Assembly (NCBI GenBank): GCA_963971305.1
Contig: OZ020304.1
Location: 17,032,103 to 17,096,102, forward strand
Source: Arcuatula senhousia
Lineage: Eukaryota; Mollusca; Bivalvia; Mytilida; Mytilidae
Length of the DNA stretch: 64,000 nt
Direction: 5' to 3'
Both the position numbers and the translations under genes were made by a program. A model generated the notes under the pieces. That model was not told the origin of the DNA and searched no databases. It saw only the letters and a program-made list of their open reading frames with translations. Positions 1-9,650 of the stretch are shown here, in pieces (the stretch's first letter is position 1; the number at the start of each line of letters is the position of its first letter).

Positions 1-2662
1 TTGTTTTTCATTTTTTTTTCGATTTTAAATAGGAAAATGACCCATTTTCCTTTTCGTTTTTCATTTTCCTTTTCGATTTTGAATAGGAAAATGACTCATT
101 TTCCTTTTCGTTATTCATTTTCCTTTTCGTTATTCATTTTCCTTTTCGTTTTTCATTTTCCTTTTCGATTTTGAATAGGAAAATGGCCCATTTTCCTTTT
201 CGTTATTCATTTTTCTTTTCAAATTTTTTTTTTCAAATTTTTTTTTTCGATTTTTTTTTCTTTTTAGATTTTGAATAGGAAAATGACCCATTTTCCTTTT
301 CGTGTTTCATTTTCCTTTTCGATTTTGAATAGGAAAATGACTCATTTTCCTTTTCGTTATTCATTTTCATTTTCGTTTTTCATCTTCTTTTTCGATTTTG
401 AACAGGAAAATGACCCATTTTCCTGTTCGTTTTTCATTTTCCTTTTCGATTTTGAATAGGAAAATGACTCATTTTCCTTTTCGTTATTCATTTTCCTTTT
501 CGTTTTTCATTTACCTTTTCGATTTTGAATAGGAAAATGGTCCATTTTCCTTTTCGTTATTCATTTTCCTTTTCAAATTTTTTTTTTAATTTCGTTTTTC
601 ATTTTCCTTTTCGATTTTGAATAGGAAAAATCCTTTTTCGTTATTCATTTCCCTTTTCGTATTTCATTTTCCTTTTCGATTTTGAATAGGAAAATGGCCC
701 ATTTTCCTTTTCGTTATTCATTTTCCTTTTCAATTTTTTTTTTTCAAATTTTTTTTTTCGATTTGTTTTTTTTAGATTTTGAATAGGAAAATGACCCATT
801 TTCCTTTTCGTTTTTCATTTTCCTTTTCGATTTTGAATAGGAAAATGACTCATTTTCCTTTTCGTTAATCATTTTCCTTTTCGTATTTCATTTTCCTTTT
901 CGATTTTGAATAGGAAAATGACTCATTTTCCTTTTCGTTATTCATTTTCCTTTTCGTTTTTCATTTTCCTTTTCGATTTTGAATAGGAAAATGGCCCATT
1001 TTCCTTTTCGTTATTCATTTTCCTTTTCAAAGTTTTTTTTTCAATTTTTTTTTTTTTTCGATTTTTTTTTCTTTTTAGATTTTGAATAGGAAAATGACCC
1101 ATTTTCCTTTTCGTTTTTCCTTTTCCTTTTCGATTTTGAATAGGAAAATGACTCATTTTCCTTTTCGTTATTCATTTTCCTTATCGTTTTTCATTTTCCT
1201 TTTCGATTTTGAATAGGAAAATGACCCATTTTCCTTTTCGTTTTTCATTTTCCTTTTCGATTTTGAATAGGAAAATGACTCATTTTCCTTTTCCTTATTC
1301 ATTTTCATTTTCGTTTTTCATTTTCCTTTTCGATTTTGAATAGGAAAATGGCCCATTTTCTTTTTCGTTATTCATTTTCCTTTTCAATTTTTTTTTTCGA
1401 TTTTTTTTTTTTTAGATTTTGATTAGGAAAATGACCCATTTTCCTGTTAGTTTTTCATTTTCCTTTTCGATTTTGAATAGGAAAATGACTCATTTTCCTT
1501 TTCGTTATTCATTTTCCTTTTCGTTTTTCATTTACCTTTTCGATTTTGAATAGGAAAATGGCCCATTTTTCTTTTCGTTATTCATTTTCCTTTTCAAATT
1601 TTGTTTTTCATTTTTTTTTTTCGATTTTAAATAGGAAAATGACCCATTTTCCTTTTCGTTTTTCATTTTCCTTTTCGATTTTGAATAGGAAAATGACTCA
1701 TTTTCCTTTTCGTTATTCATTTTCCTTTTCGTTATTCATTTTCCTTTTCGTTTCTCATTTTCCTTTTCGTTATTCATTTTCCTTTTCGATTTTGAATAGG
1801 AAAATTACCCATTTTCCTATTCGTTTTTCATTTTCCTTTTCGATTTTGAATAGGAAAATGACCCATTTTCCTTTTTGTTTCGTTTTACATTTTCTGTTAC
1901 GATTTTGAATAGGAAAATGGCCCATTTTCCTTTTCGTTATTCATTTTCCTTTTCAAATTTTTTTTTTTAATTTTTATTTTTTTTATTTTTTTTTTTTTAT
2001 TTTGAATAGGAAAATGACCCATTTTCCTTTTCGTTATTCATTTTCCTTTTCGATTTTGAATAGGAAAATGACTCATTTTCCTTTTCGTTATTCATTTCCC
2101 TTTTCGTTTTTCATTTTCCTTTTCGATTTTGAATAGAAAAATGGCCCGTTTTCCTTTTCGTTATTCATTTTCCTTTTCAAATTTTTTTTTCAAATTTTTT
2201 TTTTAGATTTTTTTTTTTTTTTTTAGATTTTGAATAGGAAAATGACCCATTTTCCTTTTCGTTTTTCCTTTTCCTTTTCGATTTTGAATAGGAAAATGAC
2301 TCGCATTTTCCTTTTCGTTATTCATTTTCCTTTTCGTATTTCATTTTCCTTTTCGATTTTGAATAGGAAAATGACCCATTTTCCTTTTCGTTTTTCATTT
2401 TCCTTTTCGATTTTGAATAGGAAAATGACTCATTTTCCTTTTCGTTATTCATTTTCCTTTTCGTTTTTCATTTTCCTGTTCGATTTTGAATAGGAAAATG
2501 GCCCATTTTCCTTTTCGTTATTCATTTTCCGTTTAAATTTTTTTTTTCAAAATTATTTTTTTCAAATTATTTTAAATTTTTATTTTGAATAGGAAAACGA
2601 CACATTTTCCTTTTTGTTTTTCATTTTCCTTTGCGATTTTGAATAGGAAAATGGCCCATATA
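1..2662. repeat. Degenerate tandem array with palindromic core (left arm)
   Basis: The stretch consists of variants of one short sentence: a T-rich block, CGATTTTGAATAGGAAAATG, then GACCCATTTTCC or GACTCATTTTCC or GGCCCATTTTCC, then TTTTCGTTATTCATTTTCC. The core GGAAAATGRCYCATTTTCC is a near-perfect inverted repeat with a 3-base centre. Poly-T blocks of variable length separate groups of units. Long open frames appear on both strands only because the units lack stops; their products are low-complexity peptides and I do not treat them as genes. The array is cut by the window start. The same array in reverse orientation lies at 17205-22095. I do not recognise it as a named satellite. Confidence 0.93.
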
Positions 2663-2984
2663 ACTCTCAAGGTTATTTTTCAAATTTGTTGACTTTTCAA
2701 AACGTTAGAACCCCCCCCCCCCAATTTTAACCCTATTAGTTGTAATGTTACAGTCTCACAAATGTGTAAATATTTCTTTCAACCAAGCTTCGATTTGAAA
2801 TTTTTAACCACTGTAATTATTCACAGTCTTCTACTGTAAATTGCAGAATATATAACCTAGAAATTGTTAATTTTTGAAAAACATTGTTTTGTTTGTTATC
2901 GTAATTTGTTGAATGAATTTCTACTTAGTGTTTCAGCTAGAGTCATAAGAGTTCAAAATGTTCAAAATGTTTAGGTTCACCAAT
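2663..2984. other. Unassigned AT-rich spacer
   Basis: No gene or element is recognised. It contains a run of 12 C (2711-2722) directly beyond the array edge. Confidence 0.6.
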
Positions 2985-3291
2985 ATGTTATGTAGGGACA
3001 TGCATAAAAAAAAAATTGCCGCGGTGAGTTACTATTTCGCCCTAGCCACTTATGATTTCGCCGCGGCGAGTTACTATCTCGCGTCGGCGACTTATTATCT
3101 CGCCCCGGCGACTTATTTTCTCGCTGCGGCGAGTTACCATCTCGCCTCGGCGACTTATTATCTCGCCCCGGCGACTTACTATCTCGCCCCGGCAACTTAT
3201 TATCTTGCCCCTGCTAAATACTATCTCGCCCCGGCGAGTTACTATTTCGCCTCGGTGACTTACTATCTCGCCCCGGCGACTTATCCTTAAA
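2985..3291 (+). repeat. 21-bp TCGCC/GGCGA tandem array, left copy
   Basis: About twelve units of roughly 21 bp of the type GGCGACTTATTATCTCGCCC. Each junction forms the palindrome TCGCC-CC-GGCGA. The array is preceded by TTATGTAGGGACATGCATA and an A run. The reverse complement of both the array and this flank occurs at 8488-8850 (there TTATTAGAGACACGCATAC before the array), so the two arrays look like the inverted ends of one element. Because 21 is a multiple of three, a frame of repeated ATYYLAP heptapeptides stays open on the plus strand at 2958-3290. I regard it as non-coding. Confidence 0.85.
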
Positions 3292-4080
3292 AAAAATAGC
3301 GGGTAACGAAAGATTTTTGCGCCATTTTTTTCCCGTAAAAATCGGCTAACCCATTACGGAGTTATTGCTCTTTTTGACATCTTTTGCCGATTTTTACTTT
3401 TATAACTTCAAAAATCTTCTCTACAACTGCTTGGACAAATGCAACCAAACTTGAAACTTGATATATATATGTTTCTTAGGGTATCCTGCACGGAACTGAT
3501 GTGGGAATTTTTTGATCTTAGAAATTCATGGCCGCCGATTCTAAAAATAGAACATTGGGTGGGTAAAACAGCACTTTGTTTTAATTTACGCAAAAACGGT
3601 TAGGTTAAGCCACATTCTTTGAGGGGTAAACAATTTCAGAATGATGAAAACTACCTGTGGACAAATTTCCGTAAAAATCTGATAACTGATGCTGGAGTAA
3701 TTGCCCTTTTTGTCGGTTTTTGCTAATTTTTAGTTTGTCATTGCTTGGCGTCCGCCATCGTTGTTAGCAACTTTTAAATCATTTTATACAAAACCAGAAG
3801 GCAGAAATGAAGTAAAATTTGGCATAAATGTACCTTAGGGTATTATGCAAAAAGTTTGATTTGGGATTTTTTATCCATCCACAAATATGGTGGCTGTTGC
3901 TAAAACTAAATGGAGCCTTCCCCGGAACGCACATGTCGCCTGCGTATCTATGTTTTCTTGTAAACAGAAAGTAGATGAGTTACGGGCATAAAAACTCTCT
4001 ATACCATATAAAACACTAGAGGCTGAAGCTGTATGCAAAGTATCAAGTGGTCTGACTGTTGCATGCAGTTACCCAAAAAG
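3292..4080. other. Decayed repeat-derived spacer
   Basis: No gene. The text resembles the 5' parts of the tandem-core Helitron-like elements elsewhere in the window: phrases such as AACTTCAAAAATCTTCTC and a degenerate long-period repetition (aacttgaaacttg/gtatcctgc, then ggcataaatg/gtattatgc). Confidence 0.45.
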
Positions 4081-4700
4081 TGTGACGAAAATTTTGCGTA
4101 TATGTTCAATGTATATAAAACGTTAAGTGGTCTGTTGCATGCTTTTACCCGAAAAGTGTGACGAAAATTTTGCGAATATGTTCATTGTATATAAAACGTT
4201 TAAACGTATTCATCAAACAGAAAATAGTTATTTTACGGGCATAAAATTTATATTAACCTTAAAGTACTATGGGATGAAGCTACATGCCAAATATCAATAG
4301 GCTGTGGCATGTAGTTGCCCGGAAAACTGCGACGAAAATTTTGCATATATGTTCATTGAAAATAAAACGTTTAGTATTGGTAATGTTCGTCAAACATAAA
4401 TAGTTTTTTTTCGGGCATAAAATCGCTTTACACCTTATAGTACTATGGGATGAAGCTACATGCCTAATATCAAAGGCTGTGGCATATATTTGCCCGGAAA
4501 ACTGCGACGAAAATTTTGCATATATGTTCATTGTATATAAAACGTTAAGTTATTCGTCAAACAGGAAGTACTTATTCTTCGGGCATAAAATCGCTTTACA
4601 CCTTATAGTACTTTGGGATGAAGCTACATGCTAAATATCAAGAGGCTGTGGCATAAAGTTGCCTGGAAAACTGCGACGGAAATTTTTGTGAATCCGCAGG
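4081..4700 (+). repeat. ~173-bp tandem repeats
   Basis: Units start at TGTGACGAAAATTTTGCG (4081, 4158) and TGCGACGAAAATTTTGCA (4327, 4503), and the last begins TGCGACGGAAATTTTTGT (4672). Full-length spacing is 169-176 bp; the first unit is short. Each unit carries GGGCATAAAATCGCTTTACA and a TACATGCC/AAATATCAA segment. Reverse-complement copies occur at 8010-8480. Central tandem repeats of 150-180 bp are known in bivalve pearl/Helitron-derived non-autonomous elements, and I infer such an origin. Confidence 0.85.
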
Positions 4701-4929
4701 ACGACGGATGTAGCCAAAGTAATCCCTATATCATGTCGCATCTGCAACACGTTGCAGGCGACATAAATAGAACATCCTAACTCCAGGGATAAAACTAACT
4801 TAAGGGCATAGCAACCCAAAAACAATAATAGACGGAAGAAATTTGAAGTCACCATCCTCATTCAGAATGAAAAGATCTACAAAAGTCTCCATTTAAGATT
4901 TTATTTGCACAAAACGTTCATATAAGCAT

Positions 4930-4970
4930 ACTAGACCAGGTGAGCGATTCAGTCTCCTGGGAGCCTCTAG
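4930..4970 (+). mobile_element. Helitron-like 3' terminus
   Basis: CCAGGTGAGCGATTCAG is followed by a hairpin (4951-4966, AGTCTCC/GGAGCCT, one mismatch) and then CTAG at 4967-4970 before a T. A short hairpin just upstream of a CTRR end inserted before T is the established Helitron 3' signature. The 173-bp tandem units upstream are probably the body of this non-autonomous element. No Rep/helicase is present. Confidence 0.55.
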
Positions 4971-5355
4971 TTAAATTGATCCGATGAAACCTGCTGCTGT
5001 TGCTAAAATAGAGCAGGAGGGTTAAATAACAGGTTTATTGCAAAAAGCTCAAAACGGCCATAGAACTATATCAAAATTCTTGCAAGGGTAAAAAAATAAC
5101 GAACTTGTGAAGAATCAATCTCAAATATTCATTGCAAAAGACAAATCAAGAGCACTCGCCGGATATATGAATGATCAAAATAGTCCTGACTTGGTAGAGG
5201 CGTTCAAATTGAAACGTTTATGGCGCCAAACCTCTCTGTTCAATTACATTCATATGATCCGGTAGTAACAAAAACACAACATGGTTGTAAATATTAAAAC
5301 GAAAGAATATGAAATGTGTGCCAGAAAGACACGATTCACATATAGACATCATATT
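4971..5355. repeat. Dispersed repeat fragment (copy 1 of a family)
   Basis: The stretch 5175-5345 contains GTCCTGACTTGGTAGAGGCG, TTTATGGCGCCAAACCTCTC and AACACAACATGGTTGTAAAT. Related sequences lie at 10270-10440, 24625-24760 and 34768-34860. The end GTGTGCCAGAAAGACACGAT recurs at 8325-8345 and inverted at 16215-16263. These look like decayed 3' parts of one dispersed element family. No gene is visible. Confidence 0.55.
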
Positions 5356-5582
5356 ACCGTATAAGTTGTTTTTTTCGCGGAAGCTAAATTTCGCGGATTT
5401 CTAAAAAAATTGAACATCTTTTTTTCGCGGAATTCAATTTTAGCGATTTCCAATATACGAGTATATACTGTACACATGCTCTTTACGAAATCTTATTTTC
5501 GCGGGACTTAATTTTCGCGAGCTGCAAACAATCGCGAAAAAAGCGAAAATTAGATACCCGCGAAAAAAATAACTTATACGGT
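5356..5582. mobile_element. 227-bp MITE with TTCGCGG-rich ends
   Basis: Terminal inverted repeats begin ACCGTATAAGTT and continue through a T run into CGCGG on both sides (left 5356-5380, right 5558-5582). An ATT direct repeat flanks the element (5353-5355 and 5583-5585), a candidate 3-bp target-site duplication, which would suit a PIF/Harbinger-like transposase. Several TTCGCGG/CCGCGAA motifs in both orientations fill the ends. There is no coding capacity, so it depends on a transposase in trans. Confidence 0.75.
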
Positions 5583-5712
5583 ATTTAAAAAAGATCAAAA
5601 TGAATTTCACTGCGTTTAGCGCTTTTCTGGATAAACCTTCATCAGACAAGCTAGGGGCCGAAAAACTGGAAGACCGGTAACACATACACAGTAGAAGTCA
5701 TTATGCATTCCA

Positions 5713-6400
5713 ATGGATGGAGTCGTACTTATATGAGGCCCCGTAATTGCCGAGTTGATGTTAACTCCAATGTGTCCTCAGTGCGAGCACTTGACTGCAG
5801 TGTTCCACAGGGAAGTTGCAAGCCTCGGGCCGTGGCTTTACCTAACCTATGCAGAAACAGTTTTTGACATAGTCCCTCCCTCCATTCAGTGTATGGTTTT
5901 GCAGACGATCACACGGCTAACAGACGAGAATTAAACCATCGGTAACAGAGGAACACGTGCCGTTACAGAACGTCAGGACTGTGCAGTGACCATCAATGAA
6001 TGAATGAACCATAACAAAATAAAATTGAACAATGCAAAAACACAGTTCATTCTATTTGAAAATAAGAAACAACTTGAAATAAACATCTGTGAAAACCAAA
6101 TTAAATCTGAAAACTGTAGTAGGTATCTTAGTGTATTATAGATGAATCTTTGAATTTTAAAGAGCGCATAAAGAGAAAATGTAAAACTCCTGTCAAGAGA
6201 AGCCACTGAAACCCTAGTACTATCTTTGGTTATATCTCACTTAGATTACTGTAATATTATATTGTAACAGAATTGTCAAAACTTGAAATAATTCAGAAAA
6301 TGTTTGCTAAACTTGTATTGTGTCGTTCTATACACAAGCTCTGTTTGAATTGCATTGGCTTCCAATTAAGGCACGTATTATTTTAAAATCTTAACTTATA
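5713..6400 (+). pseudogene. LINE reverse-transcriptase relic (CR1/L2/Crack-like)
   Basis: Translation in shifting frames gives landmarks of a non-LTR reverse transcriptase. NSNVSSVRALDCSVPQGS (5760-5818) is the SVPQGS motif. YGFADDHT (5890-5915) is the catalytic box, with FADD in place of YADD. Next come NHNKIKLNNAKTQFILF (6010-6058), a ...KSENCSRYLSV segment (6105-6135), and finally ISHLDYCNIIL (6233-6262) and a LHWLP-like end (6350-6370). The order matches CR1/L2/Crack-type LINE ORF2. Several frameshifts and stops show that it is dead. No endonuclease part or 3' tail is recognised. The clade is inferred from motif style only. Confidence 0.8.
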
Positions 6401-6439
6401 TGTATAACTGTTCTGTTGGTAATGTACTATTGTATTTAA

Positions 6440-7150
6440 TTGAACTTTTGTCCGTCGTCGTCCGTCGTTCATTAACAATTTCAAAAATCTTCTCCTCTGA
6501 AACCACTGAACCGATTTGACTCAACATTGCAGGAATGATTTATGAAATGTTGACAAAAAAAAGATTTTAATTTTGAAATGATTCGATTAAAACATGGCCG
6601 CTGTTACTAAAAATAGAACATAGGGTAAAATCACTTAAAATGGCTTATAACTCAGCAACAATAACAGATAGAAAAAATTTGAGGATTTTAGGCTCTTCAG
6701 AATCAAAAGCGCTACGATAGTCTCCATTGGGTCGAAGTTGTCAGATGACCCCTTATAGGCGTTATGGCCCTTTTAAGGTAAAGAATAGCGTTTTTCATGT
6801 TTTTGCCCTATAGAATGAAAACTACTGCAGATAGAGAAAAGCTGTTGCTTGCTTAAATGTTCAGCTCATTAAGCTCTACAAAAATCTCCATTGGGTCGAA
6901 GTTGTCAGATGACCACTTATAGGGGTCATGGTCCTTTACAGGTCAAAAATCGCGTTTCTTCATTTTTTTGTCCTATAGATTGAAAACTAATGCAGATAAA
7001 ACAAGATGTTGCTTGCTTATACATGCATCTCTTTACTAGAGCTTCACAAAAGTCTCCATTGAGTATCAGTTGTCAGATGACTCCTTAAAGAAAAGACCCT
7101 TATGGCTCAAGGACCAGTGAGCAATTCAGGCTCCTGGGAGCCTCTTGTTT
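6440..7150 (+). mobile_element. Helitron-like tandem-core element
   Basis: It starts with GTCCGTCGTCGTCCGTCG, followed by units of about 170 bp. The phrase CAGATGAC..CTTATAGG recurs at 6735, 6909 and 7076, each unit also carrying TCCATTGGGTCGAAGTTG. It ends with CCAGTGAGCAATTCAGG and a perfect hairpin AGGCTCCTGGGAGCCT (7128-7143), followed by CTCTTG. The hairpin end and tandem core match non-autonomous Helitron-like elements of bivalves. The terminal tetranucleotide CTTG departs from CTRR. Confidence 0.6.
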
Positions 7151-7984
7151 CTCGAAGATTAACCAAGACATACACGATAAATCCGAGGCTTGTGCTACTT
7201 GTATCACATTTGGATTTCAAGTGATTTTTCATACCGATAGGCTGGTACCCCGTTGTTATCCTTATCTGAGCAGAATGGAACCGTAAAAGATGGAGAAAAG
7301 GTTTTGTTTGCCTTCATGTTCAGCTAATAGAGCTTTACAAAATTGTCCAAGAATTAAAATTGTCAGATGACCACGTTATAAGTGTTATTGTCCCCTTGAA
7401 GCCTTATACATTGAAAGGATAAAAGATAATGAAAATAATGGTTTTGATTGCTTAAATTTCCAGTTAATTAAGCTTTACAGTGGTTTCAGGCTGTTGGCAA
7501 TGGGAAATATTGATACATTGAGTACGTTGTTTTAGCCAGTTGGGAGCCTCATGTTTATAATGTGGATTTCCTATCTCTGGGGTCCAAGTACTTTTAAAGA
7601 GGAATATATTACCGCAATGACCAAACAGCTCATTAAAATTAATTGCAGTTGCAGTTTTTATTTGTGATATGGTCTCTTGCTCATTTTGCTCCATATCCTT
7701 TCATAATTTTTAGCCTTATAGAATGTGAACCAACGAATATAAGGGAAAGGTTTTGCATACTTAAATGTTTTGGTAATTGAGCTCCACAAAATTGTCCATT
7801 TGGGTGAAATTGTCAGATGGCCCCTTAATTTCCAAAACAAAAAGTGGATTGTACTTTATAGGCGGTTTGCTACGATAGAAAATAGTGACAAGCAGTTGCT
7901 TGTTTAAAAGCCCATTTAATGAGCACTACAAAGGTTCAAGATGGATGCTGGCAATGAAAAATATTGATACATTGAGTCCTTGAA
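7151..7984. repeat. Further decayed ~170-bp units
   Basis: The phrases TTGTCAGATGACCACGTTAT (7360) and TTGTCAGATGGCCCC (7809), and repeated lines of the type TGCTTAAATTTCCAG/GCTTTACA, show that the tandem units of 6440-7150 continue in a more diverged state. No gene is seen. Confidence 0.5.
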
Positions 7985-8480
7985 GCCAGGTGAGCGATCC
8001 AGGCTCCTGGAAATCTGTTTTATGTCGCTTACAACGTGTTTCAAAGCGAAATATAGGAGACACTGTGTCACAATCCGTAGCTTTGCGTCCTTCATCATGC
8101 CTCAACACAAAAACTTCCGTCACAGTTTGCTCAGCAACTTCATTAAAAAACCTCTTGATATTTGTCATGCATTTTTGTCCTATTGTACTATTAGGTATAA
8201 AGCGATTTTATGCCCCAAAAAGGCCTACTTCCTGTTTGCCGAGAACTTGATTTTTTTTCACATGTAGTGACATTATAAAGAATTTTCATCGAAGTCTTTA
8301 TTTAGAAGAAAAAAATATGGAATATATGCCAGAGAGACACGATCCCATATACATTTTATACAAGATATTGTAAAAAAAGAACAAAAGGAACTACAGTTAT
8401 TTAGCATGAATCGCTGTATTATTGTACCATTAGGTGTTAAGCGATTTTATGCCCCAAAAAGTCCTACTTCCTGTTTAATA
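7985..8480 (-). repeat. Inverted copies of the 173-bp units
   Basis: A partial Helitron-like terminus (CCAGGTGAGCGATCCAGG, 7986-8003) is followed by reverse-complement copies of the 4081-4700 units. AAGCGATTTTATGCCCCAAA occurs twice (8200, 8440), each followed by CCTACTTCCTGTTT. The open frames here are shadows of the repeat. Confidence 0.65.
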
Positions 8481-8487
8481 TAATGTA

Positions 8488-8850
8488 ATATTTAACTCGC
8501 CACCGGGAGATCATAAGTCGCCAGGGCGAGAGAATTAACTCGCCGGGGTGAAATAGTAACCCGCCGTGGCGAGATGATAAGTCGCAGATGCGAGATAGTA
8601 TCTTGCTGGGGCGAGATAGTATCTTGCTGGGGCGAGATAGTAACTTGCCGGGGCGAGAAAATAAGTCGCCGAGGCGAGATAGTAAGTCACCGATGCGAGT
8701 TAGTAACTTGTCGGGGCGAGATAAAAAGTCGCCGGGGCGAGATAGTAAGTCGCACGGCGATATAGTAACTTGCCGACGCAAGATAATAAGTCACCAAGGC
8801 GAGATAGTAACTCGCCGTGGCGAGAAATTTTTTTGTATGCGTGTCTCTAA
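8488..8850 (-). repeat. 21-bp TCGCC/GGCGA array, right inverted copy
   Basis: About fifteen units of the type GTCGCCGGGGCGAGATAGTA, the reverse complement of the 2985-3291 array, ending in GCATGCGTGTCTC-like sequence that mirrors the left flank. Unit-to-unit substitutions fall mainly in the GC-rich palindrome. Confidence 0.85.
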
Positions 8851-8894
8851 TAAGTTTCCAGAGTTGTGCATGAAGGGACTCATTTCTTTTATTT

Positions 8895-9112
8895 CTAACG
8901 TAAAAAGGAACTGCTTACTCTTCCGGAGCACCTGAGTTCACTCTTGTTTCGACTGGAGTTCGCATTGTTGATTGATATTCAGTATTTTACGTTTCCATGT
9001 TTTACATGTTGTCTGTTTTTGTCCCGTTCTTGTTGGTGTTTACTGGTTTTGTCTCTGTCCTTTCGGACTTTTGACATTCGGATACCCCATTGATACCTCT
9101 GCTTCATTTTGT
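8895..9112 (+). mobile_element. 3' tail of the YDKRDDFNF reverse-transcriptase family
   Basis: The segment runs from AAAAAGGAACTGCTTACTC through GTTTCGACTGGAGTTCGC, TTTTTGTCCCGTTCTTGTTG and TTTTGACATTCGGATACCCC. It is nearly identical to 46610-46825, where it directly follows the coding part, so it is the 3' untranslated tail of that element. The coding part is missing here (5' truncation). Confidence 0.8.
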
Positions 9113-9439
9113 CCTAATAGATTGAAAACTTCCAGTCAATCGTGAAACTATCCATCAGTGTTCTGTGACTTATCAGGCCATACTACAGTCCTGGTAATTT
9201 TTTATAAGTGTGCTTTGCTTTAAAAGTATTACGTTTTCCTACGATGAACTCTTCAGCTTTTGGAAATAAAAAATCGTTTGCTTATCAACGAACTCGTGTT
9301 CTGACACTGCATTTTATTCTGCAAACTGAAAATGATTGATCTATAAGCGCAAAGAGTAAAATTTTTGAAAAGCATGTTATATATGTAATTCAGTTTTTTT
9401 TAGTTTTGCCTTCATTTGTGATTGACCGTTATGAACGCG

Positions 9440-9650
9440 GCGAGTGTGTTGCAACAAGAACGACCTACGTTCTTATCCTTCCGGAGCATCTGAGTTCATT
9501 CTCGTTACGATTTGAGTTCGCGAAAAGCCGTTGCTGATTGCTTCTCTGTTTTTTTTTTGTTTAGTTTTATCTGCTTGTGTATTCGCCTTTTGGGACTATA
9601 AACATGTCCCATTGATACTTCGCTGCCGCTATTATTCTGCTATCATGTTC
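9440..9650 (+). mobile_element. Diverged second 3' tail of the same RT family
   Basis: CCTTCCGGAGCATCTGAGTT (9479-9498), TTTGAGTTCGCG and TTTTGGGACTATAAACATGT parallel the tail at 46635-46810 but with many changes. It is an older truncated copy. Confidence 0.6.

Larger units (their letters stand above)
2985..8850. mobile_element. Putative foldback-like composite element
   Basis: Two arrays of the same 21-bp unit face each other at the edges, with matching outer flanks. Units of a second, 173-bp repeat are also inverted between the left (4081-4700) and right (8010-8480) halves. Long inverted ends built from tandem repeats are the known hallmark of foldback elements (the FB/Galileo type in Drosophila). 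The assignment here is by architecture only: I see no transposase and no clear target-site duplication. The interior holds later insertions (5356-5582, 5713-6400, 6440-7150). An alternative is two independent insertions of the same array in opposite orientation. Confidence 0.45.

Noticed and set aside
1..2662. Many overlapping open frames (NRKMTHFPF-type peptides) on both strands
   Set aside because: They come from a stop-poor tandem repeat. Frames are open on both strands and the peptides are pure repeat translation, with no start context or domain.
2985..8850. CRISPR-like appearance of the regularly spaced GC dyads
   Set aside because: The units are contiguous 21-bp tandem repeats without unique spacers, and the DNA is eukaryotic with no cas genes.
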